Shown piece after piece: positions 22,073 through 34,288 of a stretch of 64,000 bases of DNA. Location: contig OZ024867.1 in the NCBI GenBank assembly GCA_964017155.1, positions 25,847,226 through 25,911,225 on the forward strand, in the 5' to 3' direction. Each line of letters starts with the position of its first letter. Position 1 is the first letter of the stretch. Source of the DNA: Oasisia sp. SBJ-2009 (taxonomy: Eukaryota; Annelida; Polychaeta; Sabellida; Siboglinidae). The notes beneath the pieces were generated by a model. The model searched no databases, was not told the origin of the DNA, and was given only the letters and a program-made list of their open reading frames with translations. Both the position numbers and the translations under genes were made by a program.

Positions 22073-22747
22073 GTTGCGGTACTCACCACACTTGACATCG
22101 ATCCCAAACAGCTCTCAAACAAGCACTCGCACACGGTGTACAAATACAACTCTGCTAACTTTGAGGGCCTAAGGGCAGACATGGCAGCTTACGCAGCGAT
22201 GTTTTTAATGGAAAATCCAACATCAAGAACAACAGAGGAGAACTGGAAATCATTCAAGAGTGCATTACATCAAGCCATCATTAAACACGTTCCAACGACA
22301 AAGTCCAAAACTAAACGACACCTGCCTTGGATCACATGGAAAATCAAGTGTGAAATTCGGAAGAAAGACAGGCAGTATCGCAAAGCAAGAAAGTCAAAAA
22401 AGCATGAAGACTGCTCAGCCTACCCTATAAAACGGCAACAGTTACAGAAACTATTGACATCTGCTCATGATGACTACATCAGAAACGTGATTGCTGCGAG
22501 CCTGCTTGACAGAGGAAACCAAAAGAAATGTTGGTCTTTTGTAAAACTCAATAGAACTGAAAACTTGGGTATCCCTATACTCTGTGATACAAATGGCCTC
22601 CACATTACAAATCAAGCCAAGGCAGAGGCTTTAGACACGCACTTTGTGTCAGTGTTCACCAGTGATCATGGTAAACACTTGCCTGACAAAGAACTGTCTC
22701 CCTACCATGATATGGGCATCATACAGTTCACACAACCCTGAATTTAA
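22073..22747 (+). pseudogene. LINE fragment, beta; early TGA
   Basis: Same translation as 14443-15117. TGA at 22739-22741. Confidence 0.87.
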
Positions 22748-23030
22748 ATTTTACTAAAGAACATTGACCAAACGAAAGCCCCTTACAAAAAAGGCCAATG
22801 GTATACGATTTAATACAATTGAATACCATTCAGCGTCAACGATATTTCAGCAGGACTCAGTGGTACTTTCAACGGTAATTTATTATGCCATTCAGTACCA
22901 CTGAACGGTACACAGAATACAAAATATCATTAAAATAACATTCAGATACCATTCAGATACCATTCAAATACCATTGGCCAATATACCCTAGTACCATTCA
23001 ATGGTATTTGAATGGTATATTTTTGTAAGT
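22748..23030. repeat. Spacer, 283 bp, beta type
   Basis: As at 15118-15400. Confidence 0.9.
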
Positions 23031-23642
23031 GTTGGGTGGAGTGCAGAGGTTGGGTTGAGTGCGGAGGTTGGGTGGAGTGGGGAGGTTGGGAGGAGTGGGG
23101 AGGTTGGGTGGAGTGGGGAGGTTGGGTGGAGTGGGGAGGTTGGGTGGAGTGGGTAGGTTGAATGGAGGGCGGAAGTTGGTTGGAGTGGGGAGGTTGGGTG
23201 GAGAGGGGAGGTTGCGTGGAGTGGGGAGGTTGGCTGGAGTGGGGAGGTTGGGTGGAGTGGGGAAGTTGGGTGGAGTGGGTAGGTTGAATGGAGGGCGGAA
23301 GTTGGTTGGAGTGGGGAGGTTGGGTGGAGAGGGGAGGTTGCGTGGAGTGGGGAGGTTGGCTGGAGTGGGGAGGTTGGGTGGAGTGGGGAGGTTGGGTGGA
23401 ATGGGGAGGTTGGGAGACGTGGGGAGGTTGGGTGGAGTGGGGAGGTTGGGTGGAGTGGGGAGGTTGGGTGAAGTGGGGAGGTTGGGTGGAGTGGGGAGGT
23501 TGGATGGAGTGGGGAGGTTGGGTGGAGTGGGGAGATTGGGTGGAGTGGGGAGGTTGGGTGGAGTGCGGAGGTTGAATGGAGGGCGGAGGTTGGGTGAAGT
23601 GGGGAGGTTGGGTGGAGTGCGGAGGTTGGGTGAAGTGGGGAG
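23031..23642 (+). repeat. Minisatellite, 34 copies, gamma type
   Basis: GTTGGGAGGAG is the fourth copy. It contains two GTTGAATGGAGGGCGGAA cassettes (near 23158 and 23284, again 126 bp apart). Confidence 0.97.
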
Positions 23643-24317
23643 GTTGCGGTACACACCACACTTGACATCGATCCCAAACAGCTCTCAAACAAGCACTTGC
23701 ACACGGTGTACAAATACAACTCTGCTAACTTTGAGGGCCTAAGGGCAGACATGGCAGCTTACGAAGCGATGTTTTTAATGGAAAATCCAACATCTAGAAC
23801 AACAGAGGAGAACTGGAAATCATTCAAGAGTGCATTACATCAAGCCATCATTAAACACGTTCCAACGACAAAGTCCAAAACTAAACGACACCTGCCCTGG
23901 ATCACATGGAAAATCAAATGTGAAATTCGGAAGAAAGACAGGCATAATCGCAAAGCAAGAAAGTCAAAAAAGCATGAAGACTGGTCAGCCTACCCTATAA
24001 AACGGCAACAGTTACAGAAACAATTGACATCTGCTCATGATGACTACATCAGAAACGTGATTGGTGCGAGCCTGCTTGACAGAGGAGACCAAAAGAAATG
24101 TTGGTCTTTTGTCAAACTCAATAGAACTGAAAACTTGGGTATCCCTATACTCTCTGATACAAATGGCCTCCACATTACAAATCAAGCCAAGGCAGAGGCT
24201 TTAGACACGCACTTTGTGTCAGTCTTCACCAGTGATGATGGTAAACACTTGCCTGACAAAGGACTGTCTCCCTACCATGATATGGGCATCATACAGTTCA
24301 CACAACCCGGAATTTAA
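23643..24317 (+). pseudogene. LINE fragment, gamma
   Basis: Starts GTTGCGGTACACACC (CTC to CAC at codon 4). Leu19 (TTG), Glu41, His101, Lys120, Gln127, Gln150, Asp199. First ATG 23751; a TTG-initiated reading upstream is not credible in an animal. Confidence 0.87.
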
Positions 24318-24600
24318 ATTTTACTAAAGAACATTGACCAAACGAAAGCCCCTTACAAAAAAGACCAATGGTATACCATTGAATACAATTGAATACCATT
24401 CAGCGTCAACGATATTTCAGCAGGACTCAGTGGTACTTTCAACGGTAATTTATTATGCCATTCAGTACCACTGAACGGTACACAGAATACAAAATATCAT
24501 TAAAAAAACTTTCAGATACCATTCAGATACCATTCAAATACCATTGGCCATTATACCCTAGTACCATTCAATGGTATTTGAATGGTATATTTTTGTAAGT
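24318..24600. repeat. Spacer, 283 bp, CTTTCAG type
   Basis: As at 9364-9646. Confidence 0.9.
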
Positions 24601-25356
24601 GTTGGGTGGAGTGCAGAGGTTGGGTTGAGTGCGGAGGTTGGGTGGAGTGGGGAGGTTGGGTGGAGTGGGGAGGTTGGGTGGAGTGGGGAGGTTGGGTGGA
24701 GTGGGGAGGTTGGGTGGAGTGGGGAGGTTGGGTGGAGTGGGGAGGTTGGGTGGAGTGGGGAGGTTGAATGGAGGGCGGATGTTGGGTGGAGTGGGGAGGT
24801 TGGGTGGAGTGGGGAGGTTGGGTGGAGTGGGGAGGTTGGGTGGAGTGGGGAGGTTGGGTGGAGTGGGGAGGTTGGGTGGAGTGGGGAGGTTGGGAGAAGT
24901 GGGGAGTTTGGGTGGAGTGGGGAGGTTGCGTGGAGTGCGGAGATTGGCTGGAGTGGGGAGGTTGGGTGGAGTGGGGAGGTTGGGTGGAGTGGGGAGGTTG
25001 TGAGAAGTGGGGAGGTTGGGTGGAGTGGGGAGGTTGGGTGGAGTGGGGAGGTTGAGTGGAGTGGGGAGGTTGAATGGAGTGGGGAGGTTGGGTGGAGTGG
25101 GGAGGTTGAATGGAGGGCGGAGGTTGGGTGGAGTGGGGAGGTTGGGTGTAGTGGGGAGGTTGGGTGTAGTGGGGAGGTTGGGTGGAGTGGGGAGGTTGGG
25201 TGGAGTGGGGAGGTTGGGTGGAGTGGGGAGATTGGGTGGAGTGGGGAGGTTGGGTGGAGTGCGGAGGTTGAATGGAGGGCGGAGGTTGGGTGGAGTGGGG
25301 AGGTTGGGTGGAGAGGGGAGGTTGGGTGGAGTGCGGAGGTTGGGTGAAGTGGGGAG
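24601..25356 (+). repeat. Minisatellite, 42 copies, beta type
   Basis: Counterpart of 21317-22072 at +3284. Confidence 0.97.
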
Positions 25357-26031
25357 GTTGCGGTACTCACCACACTTGACATCGATCCCAAACAGCTCTC
25401 AAACAAGCACTCGCACACGGTGTACAAATACAACTCTGCTAACTTTGAGGGCCTAAGGGCAGACATGGCAGCTTACGCAGCGATGTTTTTAATGGAAAAT
25501 CCAACATCAAGAACAACAGAGGAGAACTGGAAATCATTCAAGAGTGCATTACATCAAGCCATCATTAAACACGTTCCAACGACAAAGTCCAAAACTAAAC
25601 GACACCTGCCTTGGATCACATGGAAAATCAAGTGTGAAATTCGGAAGAAAGACAGGCAGTATCGCAAAGCAAGAAAGTCAAAAAAGCATGAAGACTGCTC
25701 AGCCTACCCTATAAAACGGCAACAGTTACAGAAACTATTGACATCTGCTCATGATGACTACATCAGAAACGTGATTGCTGCGAGCCTGCTTGACAGAGGA
25801 AACCAAAAGAAATGTTGGTCTTTTGTAAAACTCAATAGAACTGAAAACTTGGGTATCCCTATACTCTGTGATACAAATGGCCTCCACATTACAAATCAAG
25901 CCAAGGCAGAGGCTTTAGACACGCACTTTGTGTCAGTGTTCACCAGTGATCATGGTAAACACTTGCCTGACAAAGAACTGTCTCCCTACCATGATATGGG
26001 CATCATACAGTTCACACAACCCTGAATTTAA
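25357..26031 (+). pseudogene. LINE fragment, beta; early TGA
   Basis: As 14443-15117. TGA at 26023-26025. Confidence 0.87.
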
Positions 26032-26314
26032 ATTTTACTAAAGAACATTGACCAAACGAAAGCCCCTTACAAAAAAGGCCAATGGTATACGATTTAATAC
26101 AATTGAATACCATTCAGCGTCAACGATATTTCAGCAGGACTCAGTGGTACTTTCAACGGTAATTTATTATGCCATTCAGTACCACTGAACGGTACACAGA
26201 ATACAAAATATCATTAAAATAACATTCAGATACCATTCAGATACCATTCAAATACCATTGGCCAATATACCCTAGTACCATTCAATGGTATTTGAATGGT
26301 ATATTTTTGTAAGT
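26032..26314. repeat. Spacer, 283 bp, beta type
   Basis: As at 15118-15400. Confidence 0.9.
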
Positions 26315-26926
26315 GTTGGGTGGAGTGCAGAGGTTGGGTTGAGTGCGGAGGTTGGGTGGAGTGGGGAGGTTGGGAGGAGTGGGGAGGTTGGGTGGAGTGG
26401 GGAGGTTGGGTGGAGTGGGGAGGTTGGGTGGAGTGGGTAGGTTGAATGGAGGGCGGAAGTTGGTTGGAGTGGGGAGGTTGGGTGGAGAGGGGAGGTTGCG
26501 TGGAGTGGGGAGGTTGGCTGGAGTGGGGAGGTTGGGTGGAGTGGGGAAGTTGGGTGGAGTGGGTAGGTTGAATGGAGGGCGGAAGTTGGTTGGAGTGGGG
26601 AGGTTGGGTGGAGAGGGGAGGTTGCGTGGAGTGGGGAGGTTGGCTGGAGTGGGGAGGTTGGGTGGAGTGGGGAGGTTGGGTGGAATGGGGAGGTTGGGAG
26701 ACGTGGGGAGGTTGGGTGGAGTGGGGAGGTTGGGTGGAGTGGGGAGGTTGGGTGAAGTGGGGAGGTTGGGTGGAGTGGGGAGGTTGGATGGAGTGGGGAG
26801 GTTGGGTGGAGTGGGGAGATTGGGTGGAGTGGGGAGGTTGGGTGGAGTGCGGAGGTTGAATGGAGGGCGGAGGTTGGGTGAAGTGGGGAGGTTGGGTGGA
26901 GTGCGGAGGTTGGGTGAAGTGGGGAG
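26315..26926 (+). repeat. Minisatellite, 34 copies, gamma type
   Basis: Counterpart of 23031-23642 at +3284. Confidence 0.97.
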
Positions 26927-27601
26927 GTTGCGGTACACACCACACTTGACATCGATCCCAAACAGCTCTCAAACAAGCACTTGCACACGGTGTACAAATA
27001 CAACTCTGCTAACTTTGAGGGCCTAAGGGCAGACATGGCAGCTTACGAAGCGATGTTTTTAATGGAAAATCCAACATCTAGAACAACAGAGGAGAACTGG
27101 AAATCATTCAAGAGTGCATTACATCAAGCCATCATTAAACACGTTCCAACGACAAAGTCCAAAACTAAACGACACCTGCCCTGGATCACATGGAAAATCA
27201 AATGTGAAATTCGGAAGAAAGACAGGCATAATCGCAAAGCAAGAAAGTCAAAAAAGCATGAAGACTGGTCAGCCTACCCTATAAAACGGCAACAGTTACA
27301 GAAACAATTGACATCTGCTCATGATGACTACATCAGAAACGTGATTGGTGCGAGCCTGCTTGACAGAGGAGACCAAAAGAAATGTTGGTCTTTTGTCAAA
27401 CTCAATAGAACTGAAAACTTGGGTATCCCTATACTCTCTGATACAAATGGCCTCCACATTACAAATCAAGCCAAGGCAGAGGCTTTAGACACGCACTTTG
27501 TGTCAGTCTTCACCAGTGATGATGGTAAACACTTGCCTGACAAAGGACTGTCTTCCTACCATGATATGGGCATCATACAGTTCACACAACCCGGAATTTA
27601 A
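26927..27601 (+). pseudogene. LINE fragment, gamma
   Basis: As 23643-24317 (Gln127, Asp199) with private Ser210 (TCC near 27552). Confidence 0.87.
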
Positions 27602-27884
27602 ATTTTACTAAAGAACATTGACCAAACGAAAGCCCCTTACAAAAAAGACCAATGGTATACCATTGAATACAATTGAATACCATTCAGCGTCAACGATATT
27701 TCAGCAGGACTCAGTGGTACTTTCAACGGTAATTTATTATGCCATTCAGTACCACTGAACGGTACACAGAATACAAAATATCATTAAAAAAACTTTCAGA
27801 TACCATTCAGATACCATTCAAATACCATTGGCCATTATACACTAGTACCATTCAATGGTATTTGAATGGTATATTTTTGTAAGT
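27602..27884. repeat. Spacer, 283 bp, CTTTCAG type with TATACACTAG
   Basis: TATACACTAG replaces TATACCCTAG. The same change is seen only at 60790-61072. Confidence 0.9.
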
Positions 27885-27991
27885 GTTGGGTGGAGTGCAG
27901 AGGTTGGGTTGAGTGCGGAGTGGGGAGGTTGGGTGGAGTGGGTAGGTTGAATGGAGGGCGGAAGTTGGTTGGAGTGGGGAGGTTGGGTGGA
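27885..27991 (+). repeat. Short 107-bp minisatellite remnant, register broken
   Basis: Two opening copies, then a copy that lost its first 11 bases (GTGCGGAG is followed directly by TGGGGAG), then three copies and 10 bases of a fourth that run straight into spacer sequence. Together with 61073-61179 it is the only place where the 18-bp register fails. Confidence 0.92.
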
Positions 27992-28084
27992 CATTCAGAT
28001 ACCATTCAGATACCATTCAAATACCATTGGCCATTATACCCCTAGTACCATTCAATGGTATTTGAATGGTATATTTTTGTAAGT
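27992..28084. repeat. Second, partial spacer (93 bp) with complete hairpin
   Basis: Starts at CATTCAG and repeats the last third of a spacer, with an extra C (TATACCCCTAG). It gives the unit two hairpin-minisatellite borders. Confidence 0.92.
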
Positions 28085-29254
28085 GTTGGGTGGAGTGCGG
28101 AGGTTGGGTTGAGTGCGGAGGTTGGGTGGAGTGGGGAGGTTGGGTGGAGTGGGGAGGTTGGGTGAAGTGGGCAGGTTGGGTGGAGTGGGCAGGTTGGGTG
28201 AAGTGGGGAGGTTGAATGGAGGGCGGAGGTTGGGTGAAGTGGGGAGGTTGGGTGGAGTGGGGAGGTTGGGAGAAGTGGGGAGGTTGGGTGGAGTGGGGAG
28301 GTCGGGTGGAGTAGGGAGATTGGGTGGAGTGGGAAGGTTGAATGGAGGGCGGAGGTTGGGTGGAGTGGGGAGGTTGGGTGGAGAGGGGAGGTTGGTTGGA
28401 GTGGGGAGGTTGGGTGGAGTGGGGAGGTTGGGAGAAGTGGGGAGGTTGGGTGGAGTGGGGAGGTTGCGTGGAGTGGGGAGGTTGGCTGGAGTGGGGAGGT
28501 TGGGTGGAGTGGGGAGGTTGGGTGGAGTGGGGAGGTTGGGAGAAGTGGGGAGGTTGGGTGGAGTGGGGAGGTTGGGTGAAGTGGGGAGGTTGGGTGGAGT
28601 GGGGAGGTTGGATGGAGTGGAGAAGTTGGGTGGAGTGGGGAGGTTGGGTGGAGTGGGGAGGTTGGGTTAAGTGGGGAGGTTGGGTGGAGTAGGGAGGTTG
28701 GGTGGAGTGGGGAGGTTGCGTGGAGTGGGGAGGTTGGGTGGAGTGGGGAGGTTGGGTGGAGTGGGGAGGTTGAATGGAGGGCGGAGGTTGGGTGGAGTGG
28801 GGAGGTTGGGTGGAGAGGGGAGGTTGGGTGGAGTGGGGAGGTTGGGTGGAGTGGGGAGGTTGGGTGGAGTGGGGAGGTTGGGTGAAGTGGGGAGGTTGGG
28901 TGGAGTGGGGAGGTTGGGTGGAGTGGGGATGTTGGGTGGAGTGCGGAGGTTGAATGGAGTGGGGAGGTTGGGTGAAGTGAGGAGGTTGGGTGGAGTGGGG
29001 AGATTAAATGGAGGGCGGAGGTTGGGTGAAGTGGGGAGGTTGGGTGGAGTGGGGAGGTTGAATGGAGGGCGGAGGTTGGGTGGAGTGGGGAGGTTGGGTG
29101 GAGTGGGGAGGTTGGGTGGAGTGGGGAGGTTGGGTGGAGTGGGGAGGTTGGGTGGAGTGGGGAGGTTGGATGGAGTGGGGAGGTTGGGAGAAGTGGGGAG
29201 TTTGGGTGGAGTGAGGAGGTTGCATGGAGTGCGGAGGTTGGGTGAAGTGGGGAG
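28085..29254 (+). repeat. Minisatellite, 65 copies
   Basis: Second longest block. The first copy ends GTGCGGAG where the usual first copy ends GTGCAGAG. It includes GTTGGGTTAAG (near 28663) and GGTCGGGTGG (near 28301) variants. Confidence 0.96.
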
Positions 29255-29929
29255 GTTGCGGTACTCACCACACTTGACATCGATCCCAAACAGCTCTCAA
29301 ACAAGCACTAGCACACGGGGTACAAATACAACTCTGCTAACTTTGAGGGCCTAAGGGCAGACATGGCAGCTTACGCAGCGATGTTTTTAATGGAAAATCC
29401 AACATCTAGAACAACAGAGGAGAACTGGAAATCATTCAAGAGTGCACTACATCAAGCCATCATTAAACACGTTCCAACGACAAAGTCCAAAACTAAACGA
29501 CACCTGCCCTGGATCACATGGAAAATCAAGTGTGAAATTCGGAAGAAAGACAGGCAGAATCGCAAAGCAAGAAAGTCAAAAAAGCATGAAGACTGGTCAG
29601 CCTACCCTATAAAACGGCAACAGTTACAGAAACTATTGACATCTGCTCATGATGACTACATCAGAAACGTGATTGGTGCGAGCCTGCTTGACAGAGGAGA
29701 CCAAAAGAAATGTTGGTCTTTTGTCAAACTCAATAGAACTGAAAACTTGGGTATCCCTATACTCTCTGATACAAATGGCCTCCACATTACAAATCAAGCC
29801 AAGGCAGAGGCTTTAGACACGCACTTTGTGTCAGTGTTCACCAGTGATCATGGTAAACACTTGCCTGACAAAGGACTGTCTCCCTACCATGATATGGGCA
29901 TCATACAGTTCACACAACCCGGAATTTAA
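29255..29929 (+). pseudogene. LINE fragment, alpha with in-frame TAG
   Basis: TAG at 29309-29311 (codon 19) and GGG for GTG at codon 22. The frame from ATG 29363 stays open. Lys120, Gln150, His199. Confidence 0.87.
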
Positions 29930-30212
29930 ATTTTACTAAAGAACATTGACCAAACGAAAGCCCCTTACAAAAAAGACCAATGGTATACCATTGAATACAA
30001 TTGAATACCATTCAGCGTCAACGATATTTCAGCAGGACTCAGTGGTACTTTCAACGGTAATTTATTATGCCATTCAGTACCACTGAACGGTACACAGAAT
30101 ACAAAATATCATTAAAAAAACATTCAGATACCATTCAGATACCATTCAAATACCATTGGCCATTATACCCTAGTACCATTCAATGGTATTTGAATGGTAT
30201 ATTTTTGTAAGT
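29930..30212. repeat. Spacer, 283 bp, full hairpin
   Basis: As at 251-533. Confidence 0.9.
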
Positions 30213-31148
30213 GTTGGGTGGAGTGCAGAGGTTGGGTTGAGTGCGGAGGTTGGGTGGAGTGGGGAGGTTGGGTGGAGTGGGGAGGTTGGGTGGAGTGGGG
30301 AGGTTGGGTGGAGTGGGGAGGTTGGATGGAGTGGGGAGGTTGGGTGGAGTGGGTAGGTTGAATGGAGGGCGGAAGTTGGTTGGAGTGGGGAGGTTGGGTG
30401 GAGAGGGGAGGTTGCGTGGAATGGGGAGGTTGGCTGGAGTGGGGAGGTTGGGTGGAGTGGGGAGGTTGGGTGGAGTGGGGAGGTTGGGTGGAGTGGGGAG
30501 GTTGGGTGGAGTGGGGAGGTTGGGTGGAGTGGGGAGGTTGGGTGAAGTGGGGAGGTTGGGTGGAGTGGGGAGGTTGGATGGAGTGGGAAGGTTGGGTGAA
30601 GTGGGGAGGTTGGGTGGAGTAGGGAGGTTGGCTGGAGCGGGGAGGTTGGGTGGAGTGGGGAGGTTGGGTGGAGAGGGGAGGTTGGGTGGAGAGGGGAGGT
30701 TGGGTGAACTGGGGAGGTTGGGAGAAGTGGGGAGGTTGGGTGGAGTGGGGAGGTTGGGTGGAGTGGGGAGGTTGGGTGAAGTGGGGAGGTTGGGTGGAGT
30801 GGGGAGGTTGAATGGAGGGCGGAGGTTGGGTGGAGTGGGGAGGTTGGGTGGAGTGGGGAGGTTGGGTGGAGTGGGGAGGTTGGGTGGAGTGGGGAGGTTG
30901 GGAGAAGTGGGGAGGTTGGGTGAAGTGGGGAGGTTGGGTGGAGTAGGGAGGTTGGGTGGAGTGGGGAGGTTGGGTGGAGTGCGGAGGTTGAATGGAGGGC
31001 GGAGGTTGGGTGGAGTGGGGAGGTTGGGTGGAGAGGGGAGGTTGGGTGGAGTGGGGAGGTTGGGTGGAGTGGGGAGGTTGGGTGGAGTGGGGAGGTTGGG
31101 TGAAGTGGGGAGGTTGGGTGGAGTGCGGAGGTTGGGTGAAGTGGGGAG
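30213..31148 (+). repeat. Minisatellite, 52 copies, delta type
   Basis: Marked by GTTGGCTGGAGCGGGGAG (near 30628) followed by two GTTGGGTGGAGAGGGGAG copies, and GTTGCGTGGAATGG near 30412. Confidence 0.97.
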
Positions 31149-31823
31149 GTTGCGGTACTCACCACACTTGACATCGATCCCAAACAGCTCTCAAACAAGC
31201 ACTCGCACACGGTGTACAAATACAACTGTGCTAACTTTGAGGGCCTAAGGGCAGACATGGCAGCTTACGCAGCGATGTTTTTAATGGAAAATCCAACATC
31301 TAGAACAACAGAGGAGAACTGGAAATCATTCAAGAGTGCATTACATCAAGCCATCATTAAACACGTTCCAACGACAAAGTCCAAAACTAAACGACACCTG
31401 CCCTGGATCACACGGAACATCAAGTGTGAAATTCGGAAGAAAGACAGGCAGTATCGCAAAGCAAGAAAGTCAAAAAAGCTTGAAGACTGGTCAGCCTACC
31501 ATATAAAACGGCAACAGTTACAGAAACTATTGACATCTGCTCATCATGACTACATCAGAAACGTGATAGCTGCTAGCCTGCTTGACAGAGGAAACCAAAA
31601 GAAATGTTGGTCTTTTGTCAAACTCAATAGAACTGAAAACTTGGGTATCCCTATACTCTCTGATACAAATGGCCTCCACATTACAAATCAAGCCAAGGCA
31701 GAGGCTTTTGACACGCACTTTGTGTCAGTGTTCACCAGTGATCATGGTAAACACTTGCCTGACAAAGGACTGTCTCCCTACCATGATATGGGCATCATAC
31801 AGTTCACACAACCCGGAATTTAA
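31149..31823 (+). pseudogene. LINE fragment, delta
   Basis: Cys27, Arg89-Asn90, Tyr102, Leu111, His118, His133, Ala141, Asn149, Phe187, His199. It is the most divergent family, but open over all 224 codons. Confidence 0.87.
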
Positions 31824-32106
31824 ATTTTACTAAAGAACATTGACCAAACGAAAGCCCCTTACAAAAAAGACCAATGGTATACCATTGAATACAATTGAAT
31901 ACCATTCAGCGTCAACGATATTTCAGCAGGACTCAGTGGTACTTTCAACGGTAATTTATTATGCCATTCAGTACCACTGAACGGTACACAGAATACAAAA
32001 TATCATTAAAAAAACATTCAGATACCATTCAGATACCATTCAAATACCATTGGCCATTATACCCTAGTACCATTCAATGGTATTTGAATGGTATATTTTT
32101 GTAAGT
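31824..32106. repeat. Spacer, 283 bp, full hairpin
   Basis: As at 251-533. Confidence 0.9.
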
Positions 32107-32682
32107 GTTGGGTGGAGTGCAGAGGTTGGGTTGAGTGCGGAGTTTGGGTGGAGTGGGGAGGTTGGGTGGAGTGGGGAGGTTGGGTGGAGTGGGGAGGTTG
32201 GGTGGAGTGGGGAGGTTGGGTGGAGTGGGTAGGTTGAATGGAGGGCGGAAGTTGGTTGGAGTGGGGAGGTTGGGTGGAGAGGGGAGGTTGTGTGGAGTGG
32301 GGAGGTTGGCTGGAGTGGGGAGGTTGGGTGGATTGGGGAGGTTGGGTGGAATGGGGAGGTTGGGAGACGTGGGGAGGTTGGGTGGAGTGGGGAGGTTGGG
32401 TGGAGTGGGGAGGTTGGGTGAAGTGGGGAGGTTGGGTGGAGTGGGGAGGTTGGATGGAGTGGGAAGGATGGGTGGAGTGGGGAGGTTGGGTGGAGTGGGG
32501 AGGTTGGGTGAAGTGGGGAGGTTGGGTGGAGTGGGGAGGTTGGATGGAGTGGGGAGGTTGGGTGGAGTGGGGAGATTGGGTGGAGTGGGGAGGTTGGGTG
32601 GAGTGCGGAGGTTGAATGGAGGGCGGAGGTTGGGTGAAGTGGGGAGGTTGGGTGGAGTGCGGAGGTTGGGTGAAGTGGGGAG
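32107..32682 (+). repeat. Minisatellite, 32 copies, gamma type
   Basis: Shortest full block. Third copy TTTGGGTGG; markers GTTGTGTGG, GGTGGATTGG and GGATGGGTGG. Confidence 0.97.
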
Positions 32683-33357
32683 GTTGCGGTACACACCACA
32701 CTTGACATCGATCCCAAACAGCTCTCAAACAAGCACTTGCACACGGTGTACAAATACAACTCTGCTAACTTTGAGGGCCTAAGGGCAGACATGGCAGCTT
32801 ACGAAGCGATGTTTTTAATGGAAAATCCAACATCTAGAACAACAGAGGAGAACTGGAAATCATTCAAGAGTGCATTACATCAAGCCATCATTAAACACGT
32901 TCCAACGACAAAGTCCAAACCTAAACGACACCTGCCCTGGATCACATGGAAAATCAAATGTGAAATTCGGAAGAAAGACAGGCATAATCGCAAAGCAAGA
33001 AAGTCAAAAAAGCATGAAGACTGGTCAGCCTACCCTATAAAACGGCAACAGTTACAGAAACTATTGACATCTGCTCATGATGACTACATCAGAAACGTGA
33101 TTGGTGCGAGCCTGCTTGACAGAGGAGACCAAAAGAAATGTTGGTCTTTTGTCAAACTCAATAGAACTGAAAACTTGGGTATCCCTATACTCTCTGATAC
33201 AAATGGCCTCCACATTACAAATCAAGCCAAGGCAGAGGCTTTAGACACGCACTTTGTGTCAGTGTTCACCAGTGATCATGGTAAACACTTGCCTGACAAA
33301 GGACTGTCTCCCTACCATGATATGGGCATCATACAGTTCACACAACCCGGAATTTAA
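32683..33357 (+). pseudogene. LINE fragment, gamma
   Basis: Leu127 and His199 (second gamma subtype), private Pro80 (CCT near 32920). Confidence 0.87.
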
Positions 33358-33640
33358 ATTTTACTAAAGAACATTGACCAAACGAAAGCCCCTTACAAAA
33401 AAGACCAATGGTATACCATTGAATACAATTGAATACCATTCAGCGTCAACGATATTTCAGCAGGACTCAGTGGTACTTTCAACGGTAATTTATTATGCCA
33501 TTCAGTACCACTGAACGGTACACAGAATACAAAATATCATTAAAAAAACATTCAGATACCATTCAGATACCATTCAAATACCATTGGCCATTATACCCTA
33601 GTACCATTCAATGGTATTTGAATGGTATATTTTTGTAAGT
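33358..33640. repeat. Spacer, 283 bp, full hairpin
   Basis: As at 251-533. Confidence 0.9.
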
Positions 33641-34288
33641 GTTGGGTGGAGTGCAGAGGTTGGGTTGAGTGCGGAGGTTGGGTGGAGTGGGGAGGTTGGG
33701 TGGAGTGGGGAGGTTGGGTGGAGTGGGGAGGTTGGGTGGAGTGGGGAGGTTGGATGGAGTGGCGAGGTTGGGTGGAGTGGGTAGGTTGAATGGAGGGCGG
33801 AAGTTGGTTGGAGTGGGGAGGTTGGGTGGAGAGGGGAGGTTGCGTGGAGTGGGGAGGTTGGCTGGAGTGGGGAGGTTGGGTGGAGTGGGGAGGTTGGGTG
33901 GAGTGGGGAGGTTGGGTGGAGTGGGGAGGTTGGGTGGAGTGGGGAGGTTGGGAGAAGTGGGGAGGATGGGTGGAGTGGGGAGGTTGGGTGGAGTGGGGAG
34001 GTTGGGTGAAGTGGGGAGGTTGGGTGGACTGGGGAGATTAAATGGAGGGCGGAGGTTGGGTGAAGTGGGGAGGTTGGGTGGAGTGGGGAGGTTGAATGGA
34101 GGGCGGAGGTTGGGTGGAGTGGGGAGGTTGGGTGGAGTGGGGAGGTTGGGTGGAGTGGGGAGGTTGGGTGGAGTGGGGAGGTTGGGTGGAGTGGGGAGGT
34201 TGGGTGGAGTGGGGAGGTTGGGAGAAGTGGGGAGTTTGGGTGGAGTGGGGAGGTTGCATGGAGTGCGGAGGTTGGGTGAAGTGGGGAG
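33641..34288 (+). repeat. Minisatellite, 36 copies
   Basis: Looks like the 53-copy block with a large interior part removed; private GTGGCGAG near 33761. Confidence 0.96.

Larger units (their letters stand above)
16994..22747 (+). repeat. Higher-order repeat B, copy 2 (59-59-42)
   Basis: Repeats 9364-15117 at +7630 with the same unit lengths. I noticed only two base differences in the beta minisatellites (near 14351 and 14361 against near 21981 and 21991), so the duplication is recent. The fourth unit is replaced by a gamma unit. Confidence 0.9.
21034..27601 (+). repeat. Tandem pair of a 3284-bp beta-gamma dimer
   Basis: 21034-24317 and 24318-27601 each hold a beta unit (42 copies) followed by a gamma unit (34 copies). 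The translated LINE frames differ only at residue 210 (Pro in the first gamma copy, Ser in the second, base near 27552). It overlaps the end of higher-order repeat B. Confidence 0.9.

Noticed and set aside
31527..31718. 63-aa minus-strand frame in delta LINE copies
   Set aside because: Antisense shadow of the LINE fragment with no similarity I recognise.
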